64,000 nt of DNA from Hypomyces perniciosus (Eukaryota > Ascomycota > Sordariomycetes > Hypocreales > Hypocreaceae): assembly GCA_008477525.1 (NCBI GenBank), contig SPDT01000001.1, positions 248,001 through 312,000 of the forward strand, written 5' to 3'. This document shows, piece after piece, positions 9,779-22,100 of this stretch (position 1 is its first letter; the number at the start of each line of letters is the position of its first letter). The notes beneath the pieces are model-generated. The model ran no database searches. It saw only the letters and a program-made list of their open reading frames with translations, and was not told the origin of the DNA. A program made the position numbers and the translations under genes.

Positions 9779-12131
9779 TCATAGTGTCGGAGCTGTGGCA
9801 ATCAAGGCAGACATGACAGCAACTCCGCCCAGGGCGGCGTACCCGAATATCTCGGCAACCTTTCTTAGGCGTTTCGCTGGTCGCGCGTGTTCGCGTTCCA
9901 GTGACGAGACATTGTGCATAGTAGCAGTCGGGGTACTTGCCAGTGCTGCACACTCAGCAGGGTTCGGCTCACTTCTGGGTATTGGGGACGGCGACATCCT
10001 GTTGACGAGCTCAACTAGTTCTTCCTCTGGTGTCACTTCGGAAATATCAGCCGCCTTTCTTTTGTTGGAAGCGGTTTTCTCCTGTGGCTCCTGGGGTGAG
10101 TCTGAGTTGGACAGAATATGAACAATTTGGTTGATTTCCATGCGGCATCTCTGATTCTCGAGCTGCTGTTGGGCTCTTTGGGCCTCGAAGTATTGTTGAG
10201 AACTTTCAGCCGCGACCTTTTGTTGAGCGATCGCCTTTTTCGTGAGTTCAAATTGATAGGCAGACGTTTCATCAATCACAGGGGAGCTGGCCGAGATTGG
10301 TTCGTGATGCTCTTTGAGCGGAGAGTTGATGAACTCGGCTCCGGACGCTAGCAAGGAGCTGGATTGCATCGCAAGGTCCTGGGCAACTTGTTCTGTTGGA
10401 GAAGTCATGGTGGCATGGTGCTCCGGAGCCTTGGAGGGTGTTTGTAGGCAAGGTTCGTCGGCAGTCTCAGGGCCCTTGTCGTAGCTCTTGCTGTTCATAT
10501 CCTGGTGATCCAAGAGTATCTCTGGTGATGCCAGTGGTTCTGAACACAGTTGATCTTCAGCTGGCATGGAAGCTAGTTTTTGGACATTCATTTTGTTGGC
10601 CTCTCGAGCAGAAAAGTATTCGTGTTTCCCGGTCTTCGCCCCCAAAATCTCGGCTATCGAACGAGAGCCTGTAGCATCCGAAGCCAGAGGAAGCGCCTCC
10701 AAAATTGACGGCAGACGCCTGTTTTGTGCTGGAGGAACAATCCAGTCAGGGAACATCGTCACCTTCGAGTAATCCATAATAGGCGGGAGACTGGAGTGTT
10801 GGAAGCAGTGCTCGGTATTTCCGGTTTCATGCACAAAGTGAATATCCTTTACAGAGCTATCCATTGCGACGGGTTCGGGGGCGTAAGGTTGGACAATAGA
10901 GATCTGAGTAATAGAAGCCGAAGTGCCCTGGCAATCATGTAACAAACTGTCGTGGACTGTTTCATCTGGCAGGTCATCCGATAGGTCGTCTGGCAGATCA
11001 TCGACATCGGATGGTTGATCTTTGAGCGCCAAGTTAGTACTTAAGATAGGATGAAACGGAGACCGGCGAGATGTACCTAGATCATCATCGGAAGCTTCAT
11101 CATCGGACGCCTCCTCCTCAGACAACTCCTCTTCAGACACCTCGTTATAACTCTCTTCACAGAAAAGCTCCTCGTCAGATATGTCAATTGTGCCGGGGGG
11201 TGTAGGCATTCGAGGCCTCGGGTTCTCAGAGATCTCTTCACCTGTGCCCAGGAAGCTCGATTGGGAAGCCCCCGCCTCTTGGTTCTGGGCTTCAAGAGGA
11301 GCCTCTCCAGGGTTTAACGCTTGGCAGTCGGCCTCGTCGCCGGACGTCAGGTCAATGGCAACAATCGACATCCTAGGAGCAGGTTGGAATTGCGCGGGAT
11401 GGATTTTGTGATCTCTCAGAATTTGAGAGCTATGCTGAACGCCAGTGTCTTCGTCGCTGCTTAGTTCCTCCACGTCGGTGTCGTCTGGTACCCTGAAAAC
11501 TGTTGGTCGCTCGCTGAGGCTGCCAACTGGTTAGAACTGCATTAATAGGGTTCGTGAGGGTGAATTAATACCTTGCGGATCCAAATTTAACGGCTGTTTG
11601 CATGGTGCAAGGAGGGAATGTATCGTAGCCTCGGTCGATGGCTATTCCGAACTGTATCATATCGCCGTCCTTCAGGGTCTGTACCTGGTTTAATGCTAGA
11701 CGAGAGTCGTTATGAAAAGTGCCGTGAAGGGAGCCGATATCTTTGATGAGTACTTTCTATGGCCAATGTTAGTTGCGATTGAGGAGAAGTGTAGCGTTAG
11801 GCGCGAGTCAAGCGGTCATACCTGCTCCTGGGCATCGAAGCGAAGTTCAGCGTGATCGCGAGACATGACGGCAGAATCGATCCAGGCGTTACTCTCCGAC
11901 GCCTCGAAACTGGAATTTCTCTTGCTTGTTCGACCGATGAAGATTGTCGGCTTCGACTTTGTCAAGAGGATATGGCGACTTGGGAAAGAGAAGGACGAAG
12001 GCGGGTTAACAGCTGTCAGAGTCACCACCGCTGCAGGCCAACATTTAGTTTTTGTTACTTTGAGTTTGGGGGCGCTTTTTTTGTTTTTGTTTTGAAAACT
12101 TACCCTCATCGTGGTGGATAGTTGACGCCAT
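9779..12131 (-). CDS. FHA-domain protein with C-terminal membrane anchor
   Basis: Exons on the minus strand are 12131-12104, 12030-11822, 11756-11572 and 11513-9779, giving 718 aa. The ATG at 12131 opens a 28-nt exon that joins in phase. Residues about 10-130 form a forkhead-associated (FHA) domain, a phosphothreonine-binding fold. The core motifs are FIGRTS, SRDHAELRF and SLHGTFHN, the last formed after the second junction. Next comes a long, acidic, Ser/Asp/Glu-rich disordered region (EELSEEEASDDEASDDD and similar). A short coiled coil follows (about residues 590-640, AQQKVAAESSQQYFEAQRA). The last 20 or so residues are one hydrophobic helix (YAALGGVAVMSALIATA), so the protein looks tail-anchored with the FHA domain in the cytosol. 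The layout recalls SLMAP/Far9/PRO45 proteins of STRIPAK complexes, but the FHA sequence does not clearly match that group, so I leave the family open. Confidence 0.85.
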
Positions 12132-12557
12132 GACTAGATGAGGCCAACGCAGCCAAAGGAGATGGGTTTGATGGAGTTATCGAGGTAGGATACTTCTTGG
12201 TAGTGAGGGGCTTCACGATGTGTTGGGCGCTTCGGGTCCTGCCCACTATGCTGACGTCTTTTCCCGGGAGCCGCAGAGAATCGTGCAAACGGCCACGGTT
12301 GAGATGAAAGAGAGAAAACAGAGAAACGAAGATTCAAGAAGGAGAAGACGAAGAGGGCTGTGGTTGAAGTGAAGTTGAAATGAAAGAGGGGGACGAAGAC
12401 CTCGAGGTTCGGATGTTCAGGAAGAGGTGGGGCAGCAGTCACTCGAGGCAGTGAGGCGCTACCGCAACAGGCAGAAGTAGGCAGCGATAAGCCCCACGGC
12501 GGAGGGCTTATCGTAGCTTAGGTGGGGTTTTCGGTGCGGGAGAGTGCGGTTCGGAGG

Positions 12558-12592
12558 GCAGTTCAGAGGGCCGTTCAGAGGGCCGTTCAGAG
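12558..12592. repeat. Short tandem repeat, 12-bp unit
   Basis: About three copies of the unit GCCGTTCAGAGG (the first with one change) in the region upstream of the FHA gene. Simple slippage repeat; no function can be seen. Confidence 0.8.
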
Positions 12593-13300
12593 TTCAGGTT
12601 CAGAGCCCAGTGTATTAAAGAAAAGGAAACCAGAGATATGGGTCATATTTTGTTTTTTGTTTTTTTTTGGGACGAGAGAACGGAGGGACAAGGGCGGAAG
12701 CGCCTGTCCTGCTGTCCAGCTGGCGATGGGTCGCGAAGCCTTTCTGTGGGTCCTTCAAGGTCGTCACCAGTCGTATCGAAAGTGATCAACCCAAAGCCTC
12801 GGAAGAGTTATCGGCCACGGAAGGCAATTATTTGCACCCAAGAGTGATACAAACTCGAATGTTTTCAGTTGCAGATTTAAGATTCAAAATATCCAGAGCT
12901 GCTCTTCTTATTCCTGAGCTTTCTCTAGGAAACCCTTGTCGTCCGTCATTCCTTCAGCCGCCGACATCTTGACAAAGCCAAGACCGAACACCCATCACAT
13001 TGGATAAGAGGCTCTGGATACGGACAAATAGCAGTGGGTGAATCAAGCTGACCCGACGCCGGCACTCTCGTTATTGGCCACAGCGCTCACGAACCTTATG
13101 CACAATTCATCCTACCAGTGAGGCCATGAGGGTCGTGGTCACGTTGCGATGGAGCAAACAGGACTAAGGCGTTGTTGCGTATCTGCGCCAGTGCGATAAT
13201 AAGCCGGTCGTCTCCTCCGACAATTTATTCTCGATAGCCACAACAAGATAACGGCGTGCATACTTTTTCTGAGGTAAATAAATGGGAGGGGGAGCTTGTG

Positions 13301-13328
13301 TATGTATGTATGTATGTATGTATGTATG
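13301..13328. repeat. (TATG)7 microsatellite
   Basis: Seven perfect TATG units in intergenic DNA between the FHA and IFRD genes. A CA-rich tract lies further on near 13796-13825. Confidence 0.95.
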
Positions 13329-14493
13329 TGCAGGTGTAGTGAGGTCACATACATACATGCATCCTACATACTTACTGTACCTAGGCTGCATACTTTGTAC
13401 GCATGGAAGGGATGGAGAGCTGCCAACGCAGCCATCAACCTGGTCAGTCAAAGCCGCCCCATAGCTGTCTGCTGACCCGATGCCCAATGTCTGGCCACTG
13501 TATGGAGTACTACTGGAATTCAGCTTCCAGCCCTCGAAACATTTCGTAATCAAAGAGGCTCTACGAAGCACGATAAGCCGTGTATTGTGATACAAAGCAG
13601 GTATGCAATAGGAGCATTGTGATTTGCCATATTTAAGCATTTTGCCCTACCAGCGTCACATCGATAATGTATCCTCGTACGTCGCGCGTAAAGTGGTTGA
13701 GTGGCCACGACGATGACGCATGATCCAGGGATATCGGAGTGGAGATAAGCCGTCATCACCCCACAAACAAGCAGAACATGGCATTTTGCAACCTGCACAC
13801 ACACTCACCCACACACACACTCCCACTGTAATTTTTGAGTGAGACTTTGCACATGCTTCGGCGCATTGCAAAGCATTTTCCCCCAACTGCCCTAAACAGG
13901 TACCAGTGACCTCCCCATAGCGGCTTAGTGTCTCCAGGGCCGAGGGCTGCTGAACTGAATACAGCCCGCTTCTGCATGAGCTGTCGAGGTCACAAACCCA
14001 AATCTAAACCAACGCCACCGAACACTGATTTCTCCTCCTTTGTCCATCTTTCGCCCTTTTTCAATCTCCATTGCGCATCCTCATATTCCTCTCCTCCTTG
14101 CATTTCATTTGCGCCACATTCGTCTGCGCTCCAATCCTCGAGTTCAACAGCGCCGGTCCTATGAATATTTCTCAGCCCCAGTCCCGCGCATTCCCATGGA
14201 CGGTTCACTCTGCAATACACCCAGCAAGGCAGCATTCGCATTCGAATCCCGCATAACCTCTCTCAGACCAGGCTGACCCAAGAGAATACCGACGTGACGT
14301 CGCTTACCTTGCCCTTCTGGAAAGGACGAAGCACAAGGCGACCAAGGCTGCAGGGTTGTCGAATCCGTTTCACCCGTGCATTCGCCCGTCTCCCTATAAA
14401 GTCTGTACGCCATCCTGCATCCAGCAACCGCAAAGGCACCTCCAACTTTGAGCCTCTACAAGACAGCCTTGAGTTGCTGTCCCCTCAGCCATC

Positions 14494-15882
14494 ATGAATC
14501 ACGCTCGAGTCAAGGCCCTCAAGGCCGATGGGAAGACTGTCTCTAGAAAAGCAATCAAGTCCGGCCGCGCCTCGGGGAACATTACACCCCACAGGTCCCC
14601 TCTTCCCTCTCTGCTGGCGTCGCCAATTCATTCTGCTGCGCAGAGTCGAGTGACGTCAGACATCAGCGACGACGGCGATGATGGCGACTTTGACTTTGAC
14701 GACAGAGCGTCGAGCATCTATTCCGGCGGATCCGTCTCCGAAGCCACCGATGACCCAGAGAGTTTAGTCCTTGATACAAAAGCTCTCATCGAAGGCATTC
14801 AAGACAGAAAGCACAACAACAGCGATGTGCGGGAACATTTCCTCGAAATCTATATCAAGACGCTTCGGATCCGCTACTCCCCTGAGACTCATATCTGGTT
14901 GGATGATGCCGCAAACGCCCTCGCCGAAGCTTTTCTCCACGATTCAGATCGTGGCGCTACGGCTCGAGAACGGTTGTTGAGCCTAAAGGCCTATTGTCTC
15001 ACTGTGGGAACTGTGGGATCTTTGGAGATTTTTGATAGAGCCCAGAGAGTTCTCAAACAGATTTTGATCGAAGACGACGATGATGATTGTCGCGTGTACG
15101 CTGTTTATGCACTCTGCATGTCTGTTCTGTACGCTGGAGGTCTGGAGGAGGCTGCTCTGGAGGTGATGGAGTTTTTCGTCGAAATCATCCAAACTGATGG
15201 AGAAAGCATCGAGGCGTACGACAACGCCGTTCTTGTCGCAGCGGCCCTTCAGGGCTGGTCGTTTGTGGCCAGCCATGTCTCGGATTTCTCGGACTATGCC
15301 GATATTGCCATGGATGCATTTGTGGACCAACTCGACAGCACCGATGTCGAGGTTCAGTCTAATGCTGGTGGCTGCATTGCGCTCGTCTTCGAAGCATCCC
15401 GAAACCACATTGAAGAGACCGGCCAACCATTCCAGCTCCAATACGACCCACAAAGATTAGCTGGTCGCATCAGAGAGCTTGTCAAACTGAGTGCCAAATC
15501 TGTGTCCCGGAAGCATCGTCGCGATCTACGCGAGAGCCTCATCAGCGTCGTGACCTCGCTTGAGAGAGGCGTCGGGCCTTACTACTCTACGGCCTTGTAT
15601 ATCCCTGAGAAAGTTGATCATGTACCGGCGTCGCAACGAAACGAAGATGGCCAAGCCGAGTATGGCTATCGATGTAAGCTCCGGCTTGGGAACAATGTGG
15701 CCAAAATAGACACATGGTCCCTCTACTTCAGAATGAACCTGATGAAGACCCTTTTCGGTAGTGGACTACAAAATCACATCTTTGTCAACCCTGTTGTTAT
15801 GGAGTGTCTGGAAGATGCACATTTCATACAAGAACATGCTCCCAGACTCGAGAAGAAGGCGCCAAAGGGCCGGAAGAAATGA
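14494..15882 (+). CDS. IFRD-family protein (interferon-related developmental regulator)
   Basis: A single-exon gene of 462 aa. After a basic, disordered N-terminus (residues 1-60) and an acidic tract (DDGDDGDFDFDDRAS, about 59-73), the body is the alpha-helical, HEAT-like IFRD domain. Examples are ALIEGIQDRKHNNSDVREHFLEI at the start of the repeats, YAVYALCMSVLYAGG in the middle, and IRELVKLSAKSVSRKHRRDLR. It ends with the IFRD C-terminal part (WSLYFRMNLMKTLFGSGLQNHIFVNP) and a Lys-rich tail (KKAPKGRKK). In animals IFRD proteins act in transcriptional and translational control during differentiation and stress; the fungal role is not established. The start is the first ATG after a pyrimidine-rich leader and gives the usual family length. 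The tail and lack of signal peptide suggest a nuclear or cytosolic protein. Confidence 0.92.
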   Translation: MNHARVKALKADGKTVSRKAIKSGRASGNITPHRSPLPSLLASPIHSAAQSRVTSDISDDGDDGDFDFDDRASSIYSGGSVSEATDDPESLVLDTKALIEGIQDRKHNNSDVREHFLEIYIKTLRIRYSPETHIWLDDAANALAEAFLHDSDRGATARERLLSLKAYCLTVGTVGSLEIFDRAQRVLKQILIEDDDDDCRVYAVYALCMSVLYAGGLEEAALEVMEFFVEIIQTDGESIEAYDNAVLVAAALQGWSFVASHVSDFSDYADIAMDAFVDQLDSTDVEVQSNAGGCIALVFEASRNHIEETGQPFQLQYDPQRLAGRIRELVKLSAKSVSRKHRRDLRESLISVVTSLERGVGPYYSTALYIPEKVDHVPASQRNEDGQAEYGYRCKLRLGNNVAKIDTWSLYFRMNLMKTLFGSGLQNHIFVNPVVMECLEDAHFIQEHAPRLEKKAPKGRKK

Positions 15883-16322
15883 AGCGATTCGCCCATATCA
15901 CGAGGATGTGAATTGTATTGTTATCATAGTAGAGGCTAGATTGGATTCGAGTTTGTGATTAGCAACATTTCATGCAGAGCGGCCACTTTTTGAATACAGG
16001 GTATAACATGGTTCGGCTTCATTCCCGTTGACATGGTATACCTATTAGATTAGAATCATTATTTTCCCACCATACTGCGTTAGGCAAACGCAGTTTACAT
16101 CTCTACTTTATGGGGGTTATTCAGAATGCAATAGTAATACAGTTTTATCATAGCGACTTTTCTGGTCTTTATACAAGAACAGGCCTAATGTCTTAGAGCC
16201 ATCAGCCCGGTGGAAGATGAGATCAGATTCAGGCATAGTATTACAACATCCCATTGCTACCTTTTACTATTATCAAGGTTTAGTCCATGTCCGGCCCTTA
16301 CTCTACTCGTCATGTCGAATCC
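15883..16322. other. Short convergent intergenic region
   Basis: AT-rich 3'-UTR-like sequence between the IFRD gene (+) and the transporter gene (-). No gene seen. Confidence 0.6.
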
Positions 16323-17995
16323 TCAGAAAACACCAGCCTTGGGCTGCCACCAAACTCGGACAATCATGAGCATGCCGGAGCCCAAAATCATGGCAGATCC
16401 AGCAAAGGAATGAACGCCGAACCAGCCTGAATTATCCCTAATCGCTCCACTGATGGGACCGCCGGAAAGCGCACCGAGGGAGGCGAGAGCCATCATGATG
16501 CCGATGCGCAGTCCAATGTAGCCCATGTCTGGCGTAGTCTGTGCCACGCAGGCAGATCCGAGAGGGATCAGTCCACCAGAGAACAGTCCGAAGAGAAGTG
16601 CAAAGGCAATCATAGCGCCAAAGGACGTCATTTTGATCCAACAAAATGTTACAGTGCCCGTCAGGACTCCCATCAAGAACAAGACGTTGAAGCTATTAGT
16701 TAACATGAGTTAGCAGAGTGGTTGTGATACGATATATGGGACAACTTACCGGCCAAGTCGGTCAGCAATCCAACCGCTTCCAATGCGGCCAACGACGGAC
16801 CCTGCGTATCCAATCGAGAGAAGATTGTTAGCCATTGTTGGGCTAAGACCGTTCTCAATGCCGTAGATGGGGATGTAGTAGAATGGCACAAGCATGCCGC
16901 CAAGTATGAAGAACAAAGATGCTGAGAGTGCAAGAAAGCGCCATTCAAAAACCGCCTTTCTGAAGCTTCTTTGGGAGGTATTGATCTGGTTTCCTTCGGT
17001 GTCATGTCCGGCTGCGTCCTTGCGCTCTTTGATGAGGTAGCATGAGAGGAGAAGGACGGGAATGGAGATGGCAGCAAGGATTCGATGAACCCACGGGGCA
17101 TCGACGACAGTGAAGAGTTTGTCAATGACAATCGGCCAGATGATGCCGCCAACAGAGGAGCCAGAGAGAGCAACGCCAAGCGCGAGGCCCCTCTTGTGAT
17201 TGAACCATTCAGAGATGGCACCGGTCGCGGGATAGAACCTTGAACCGCCGACGTTAGCAAACCATAGGTCAAGATGTAAGACACGGAGAGCGGATACTCA
17301 CAACATAGCATTGCCAATACCAAAGAGGATGCCTTGAGCGATGAGATAGTGGTAGTACTCAGTAGCGAAACTGGTGCAAATGAACGACACGAAGCAAAAG
17401 ATGGTTCCGGTAATCATGAGACAGCGAGCTCCGAACCTGTCAAAAATAGGGCCGACGAAGAGTCCACCTAGGAAGAGGATGAAGAGCTGTGCAAACGACT
17501 GATTAGCGTCGACTCCATCGACGAACGGAGCCCGAGTCCGCATACCTGCACGCTTCCAATCCAAGTGATGGTCGAGGTACTAAGCCAACGCCATTCACTT
17601 TCATAGCGTGCCTGAAAAGTCCCAAAAGAGTTCACAAGACCTGAGGAAAGTTGTCAGCTACGTACTTAGGTCAAGGGGAGGGAGGGGAAGACGGCGAGTC
17701 AGAGAAGAAGAGCGAGGCAATGACACTGACCAAAGGCAATAGCAAAGTCCAAGAAGCCGCCGAGGACAACAAGCCAAGCGCGAAGTCCGCCATCTGGCAC
17801 CCCGATGTGACTTGGTTCAACCGATTTGCGTGGACCGCTGCTGAAAGAGGATGTTGGGCTCTCCTGGTTCCAGATGGGAGCAATGACTGCCTCAACATCC
17901 GAAAGGGAGTTGGTAACAGTAGACGCCGAACTAGAAAGAATCGGTATATTTGGGTTCTCAAGCCTCCTCTCGATATTGAGAGTAGTCTGCGCCAT
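16323..17995 (-). CDS. MFS transporter, monocarboxylate-permease type
   Basis: A 12-helix major facilitator of the fungal monocarboxylate-permease (Mch/MCT-like) group. Five exons on the minus strand: 17995-17731, 17640-17546, 17486-17302, 17238-16750 and 16692-16323, giving 467 aa, normal for the family. All introns are GT-AG and all junctions are in phase. The polar N-terminus (about 60 residues) leads into the signature PDGGLRAWLVVLGGF of the first helix. Other landmarks are FLGGLFVGPIFDRFGAR (loop after helix 2), NHKRGLALGVALSGSSVGG (helices 4-5) and GRIGSGWIADRLGR before the second half. The C-terminal half shows GLFSGGLIPLGSACVAQ and GALSGGPISGAI. Such proteins are often annotated as riboflavin or monocarboxylate transporters, and many sit beside PKS genes as exporters. 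Here it lies 1.2 kb downstream of the PKS on the same strand, so a cluster exporter is plausible but not shown. Confidence 0.93.
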
Positions 17996-18935
17996 TGTGA
18001 CTGACGTTGATGTCGTGAGAGATCAGGCTGGTTACTGCAAAGCTCCTTGCTATCATGTTCTGCTATGGGGAAAACGAGTGCAAGAGATAGTTGAATAGGG
18101 ATAAAACGAAGAAAACAAAAAACCTCCTCATAGATTGACTCATAGAGCAAACAGGAAAAAAAACCACTAGCAATGCCAGGCAGGGTGGTGATTCGGGCGA
18201 AGAAAACAGGAGAGCAGCTGGCTGCTGACCATAGAGGTTCGCAGACCTGCACAGCCAGCCCTTTTCTGGTCACAATACACCTGGGGAAGACGTCATAGGG
18301 TCGGAATTTTCGTCCCAAGTTTCTGGAATTGACCTGGCAACCGGGAGCCAGCACATGTGAATTGATGAAGCAAGACGTGCCTGCATGGCAGACGCGTCGG
18401 GGAAACGGAGAGTCTCTGGCAACTCAACAATTCCTCATCACTAGGCGAGCGAGAGAATTTCATGGGAAATGGGTTCGGTTTAAGAAGCGTTTTCCTAAGA
18501 AATTGCATGAATTGGAGCATAGTATATGAATGCGACTCGTCCCAAGCATTTGGTGGAAAGCTCAATGGGTATCCCTTAGTCACCAACTAGATTCCTCAAG
18601 AACGACCTCAAGCTGGAAGGATATACATACATATAACCACCAATCCTGGGCAAACAAAGGAAATTTTTGACTGGCCCTTGTTCTGAACATTAATCGGGGA
18701 TGTTCTCTTGATCCAGAAATAGCCAATGTCGAGGGACTGGTTGGTCTTAAGAGAAAGCCTGTTGTCATCCATGCGAGCCATTGGATTCCCAGAATTGAAG
18801 ACTTTCACGCGTATGGACTCACTGAGATTGAGGGAATCAAGAAATGTCAAACAGACGAGTCGGTTCTGCGCAGCAGCAAGGCGACGCGCGCCGTCTTTTT
18901 GGGGCATCAAACACCCGCGCCCCCCTTTTTCTTCT

Positions 18936-18966
<31 letters not shown>

Positions 18967-19178
18967 GAATCACACATCGAGAACTCAGGGACAAGGTCAT
19001 ACATAAAACTCTTTGGGTAAGGTTCAACAAGTCTTTGAGAATTATGGTCATTTCACATAGATGAAACAAAAACGATAGGTCCAGCACTCTGTCTTTGTTA
19101 CTTCAATTTCCGTTATGCCTCGAACACCCGCTCCTTTGTTGAATAATGAACTCTACTGGGGGTGTACTCCATGCATCT
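17996..19178. other. Intergenic region between MFS and PKS genes
   Basis: Transporter promoter plus PKS 3' side. Frames here are short or shadows of the transporter gene. Contains a 29-nt T-run at about 18938-18966. Confidence 0.5.
18938..18966. repeat. Homopolymer T-run (about 29 nt)
   Basis: An uninterrupted T tract preceded by CTT repeats, in intergenic DNA downstream of the PKS. It could be an assembly-length artefact or the A-tail scar of a retroelement. No retroelement body is visible next to it. Confidence 0.9.
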
Positions 19179-22100
19179 TCAATACAATATATGGTGTCTA
19201 ATTAAATCCACCCTTGTAGCTGCTAACATACATCTAGACTGGCTTCGTCTCCCCATTATTTTGACATCCGAGGTGGACGCCTGGCCATTTTCATCCTCTG
19301 CCGCATCGTCCTTGGTCAAATACTTCTTCCTCAAGGAAGCTATCGCTGCTCTCCCCAGTCCTTCAACTGTTCCCGCATTCATGATTTCAAGAACGCTAAT
19401 CTCAGTCCCCAACGTCCGCCGCCACCAATTACGAATCTCAATACTCACTAGAGAGTCAACGCCCATAGAAGAAAGGGACTTGGTCACATCCAGATCCTCC
19501 TCTGGAATCAGCATGAAGCTGCACAAGGAGCGGCCAATCTCCCACGACAAACTATCCAAGGCGTCTGGCTCGTCAAGCATTGCTGGGTTGACGGCTATCT
19601 GATTCAACACGTCACGGAGCTTGGTGTCCCTACCATCTATGACCTGTTGGCTGAATGACTCGATTTGCCGGTACATTCCAAAACGAAGTTCTATTCGGAA
19701 TGGGGAATGAAGACTAAGGGTGCCTAATGGCTTGAAGTTTCTCAATCCGATGGCGAGTTGGCCGAAATTTGTATATCCACTGCGCAACTTCTTCCGCGTG
19801 TTCGTTGGAAATGACCTTTTGATGCCGATCTGAACTGCGTCCATGAGTTCATCCTCCCGCAGAAGGTACATGCCGCTATTCTGGTACTGGTTGGTCAAAA
19901 CAGAGCTTCTACTAACAAAGCCAACTCCTTGTACAACACCGATGTCGATAACGGAGCAAGGCAGGCCAAGTCCATGACGGTATTGCGCGAAGGCATCGAG
20001 GAAGGTATTGGCGGCGGCGTAGTTGGCCTGACCAGGACGTCCCCAAATACCTGTCAAGGAGCTGAACAGGACAAAGAAGTCCAAGTCTGACCCCGAGAAT
20101 ACGTTATGTAGATTCCATGTGCCCGCTACCTTGGGGTTCTGTACCGCCATCCAGCCCTCATAGCTAATGTCAAGAATAGGGCAGTCCTGAATCGAATTTA
20201 GAATGCATTAGCGAGCGATTATTTCACCCAACCCCTTTAACCTCGATCCAACGCGAGAGAACTTACCCTCAAGACCATTGACATTTGAATGATGCCGGCA
20301 ACGGGTGTTGGTGCGGCCTGTTTGGCTCTTTCAACGTCTGCCAGTTCACCAACACTACCAGCCACGGCTGCTATGCGACATGATTGAGTCTCTAGCTCTC
20401 GGAAGAAAGCCTGGTCCTCAGATGACTTGCCGGCAGAGCGAGAGAGAAAGACGAAGCTTCGAGCACCCTTTTCCACCATCCATGTAGCCACTGCCCTACC
20501 AAGGCCACCCAGCCCTCCGATTAGGAGATAGGTTCCGGTGTTGGATAGTATGGCCGGTTGGGGGGCGCTGATAGCTGGGATTTCTTCCGCATTTTTGGGC
20601 ATTGCGATCACTATTTTGCCCATATGCTGCCCCAGTTTCATGAATCGGAAGGCATCTGAGATCTTTTCGGCAGGGAAAGTCGTAATCAGCTTGATCGGTT
20701 TAATATACCCCTCCCCGTAGTACTGGACCATTTGCTCCATCAACCTAGTTGTGGTACGGTTAGCCATGCCATCCTTTTTGTTCCCCAGCCAATACCCTTA
20801 CCTTCTTGCTTCGTCTGGACGTTCACGGGCTAATCCATCAAGATCAACACCAAAGTATGCCCGGTTACCGTGGAATGGCTCAAGCGCCAAATTCCCCCGT
20901 TCAATGATATCGCGCTTACCGATCTCCAGCATCTTTCCATATTTTGCCACGCATCGCCACGAGGCATGGAGAAGTTCACCCGATAGGGAGTTCAGTACCA
21001 TATCAACACCTCTGTCTTTCGTGGCTTTCATAATTTCATCAAGGAAAGAGGTGTTGCGAGAGTTGAAGATCCTCTCCCGTGGTATGTCGTGGTTGTCAAT
21101 GAGATACTGGACCTTCTCCTCATTTCCGACGGTGGTATAGATCTTGATAGCCATTGAAACATTAGCGAAAGAAATAATAGAACAGTTGAAAAATGACATA
21201 CCTCAGCACCCAGCATCTTACAAATGTGAATCGCAGCCAGACCAACACCCCCACAAGCAGAATGGATCAAAATCGACTAATGGCAGTATTGTCAGCTTCT
21301 TCCATAGGTGAGCGATCAAATTCCTCCACGTGCTCCCAGTCTTACCTGTCCTTTCCGCAGGTTTCCCAAGTTAATGACAGCGTGTATCGCAGTCATATAC
21401 ACAATACACATGGTAGCAGCATCCTCAAGACCTAGTCCTTCAGGAAGCGGAACCACAAGCTGACCAGAGACGACTTTTCGAGTCACAAATAATCCATCAT
21501 TCATGAGGAGAACGTGATCACCCACTTTCACATGGGTGAGTGCGGATCCTGCACGAGTAATAATCCCGGCGGCCTCGAAGCCGAACACGTCTTTCCGACC
21601 CTGCAAGAGACCCATGCTAACCATGATGTCCTTTTCGCGTAATTAGCATAATAGACGCGCATATATGGATGAAAGCCACATACACGGAAGTTCAGTCCCA
21701 CATAACGTATGTCGATTTCTAGTTCATCAGCCTGGATTGGGCTTGATTCGTACTGGACCCAATGTATCGAGTCCATCATCCCGAATCGTTCAATAGCCAT
21801 CTGCTTCGGGTCATTGTCATGTAGTCGTATTTGCAACTCTGAAGATGTCGGAAGCCAGTGGTAGCGACCAACATAGACCATGCCATCGCAGACCACAAAC
21901 TCACAGTCAATGCTGAGGCCTTCCGATTGGGGAGGTCTATTGTGAAACTTGTGGTAGATCTCAGCTACTGCAACTGCTGTGGCAGAGTCCAGGTTTTCCA
22001 GCTCAGCCGTCCAAAAGTCTAGACTTAGTTCTTGTCGAATGGTTCGAGCCAGTCCGGAGACCAACCCATAACGAGGGTCAGTGCAACGAATCTGTGAGGG

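Larger units (their letters stand above)
12132..14493. other. Divergent intergenic region with simple repeats
   Basis: About 2.4 kb between the divergent FHA and IFRD genes, with no supportable coding gene. The last 500 bases are pyrimidine-rich, as expected of a fungal 5' leader (before 14494). It holds a short 12-bp tandem repeat (12558-12592) and a TATG microsatellite (13301-13328). Confidence 0.5.

Noticed and set aside
13282..13340. CRISPR-like or regulatory array
   Set aside because: It is a plain TATG microsatellite. No CRISPR arrays were seen anywhere, and none is expected in a fungal nuclear genome.
14983..15453. 156-aa minus-strand frame inside the IFRD gene
   Set aside because: Fully overlapped by the conserved IFRD coding sequence on the other strand.
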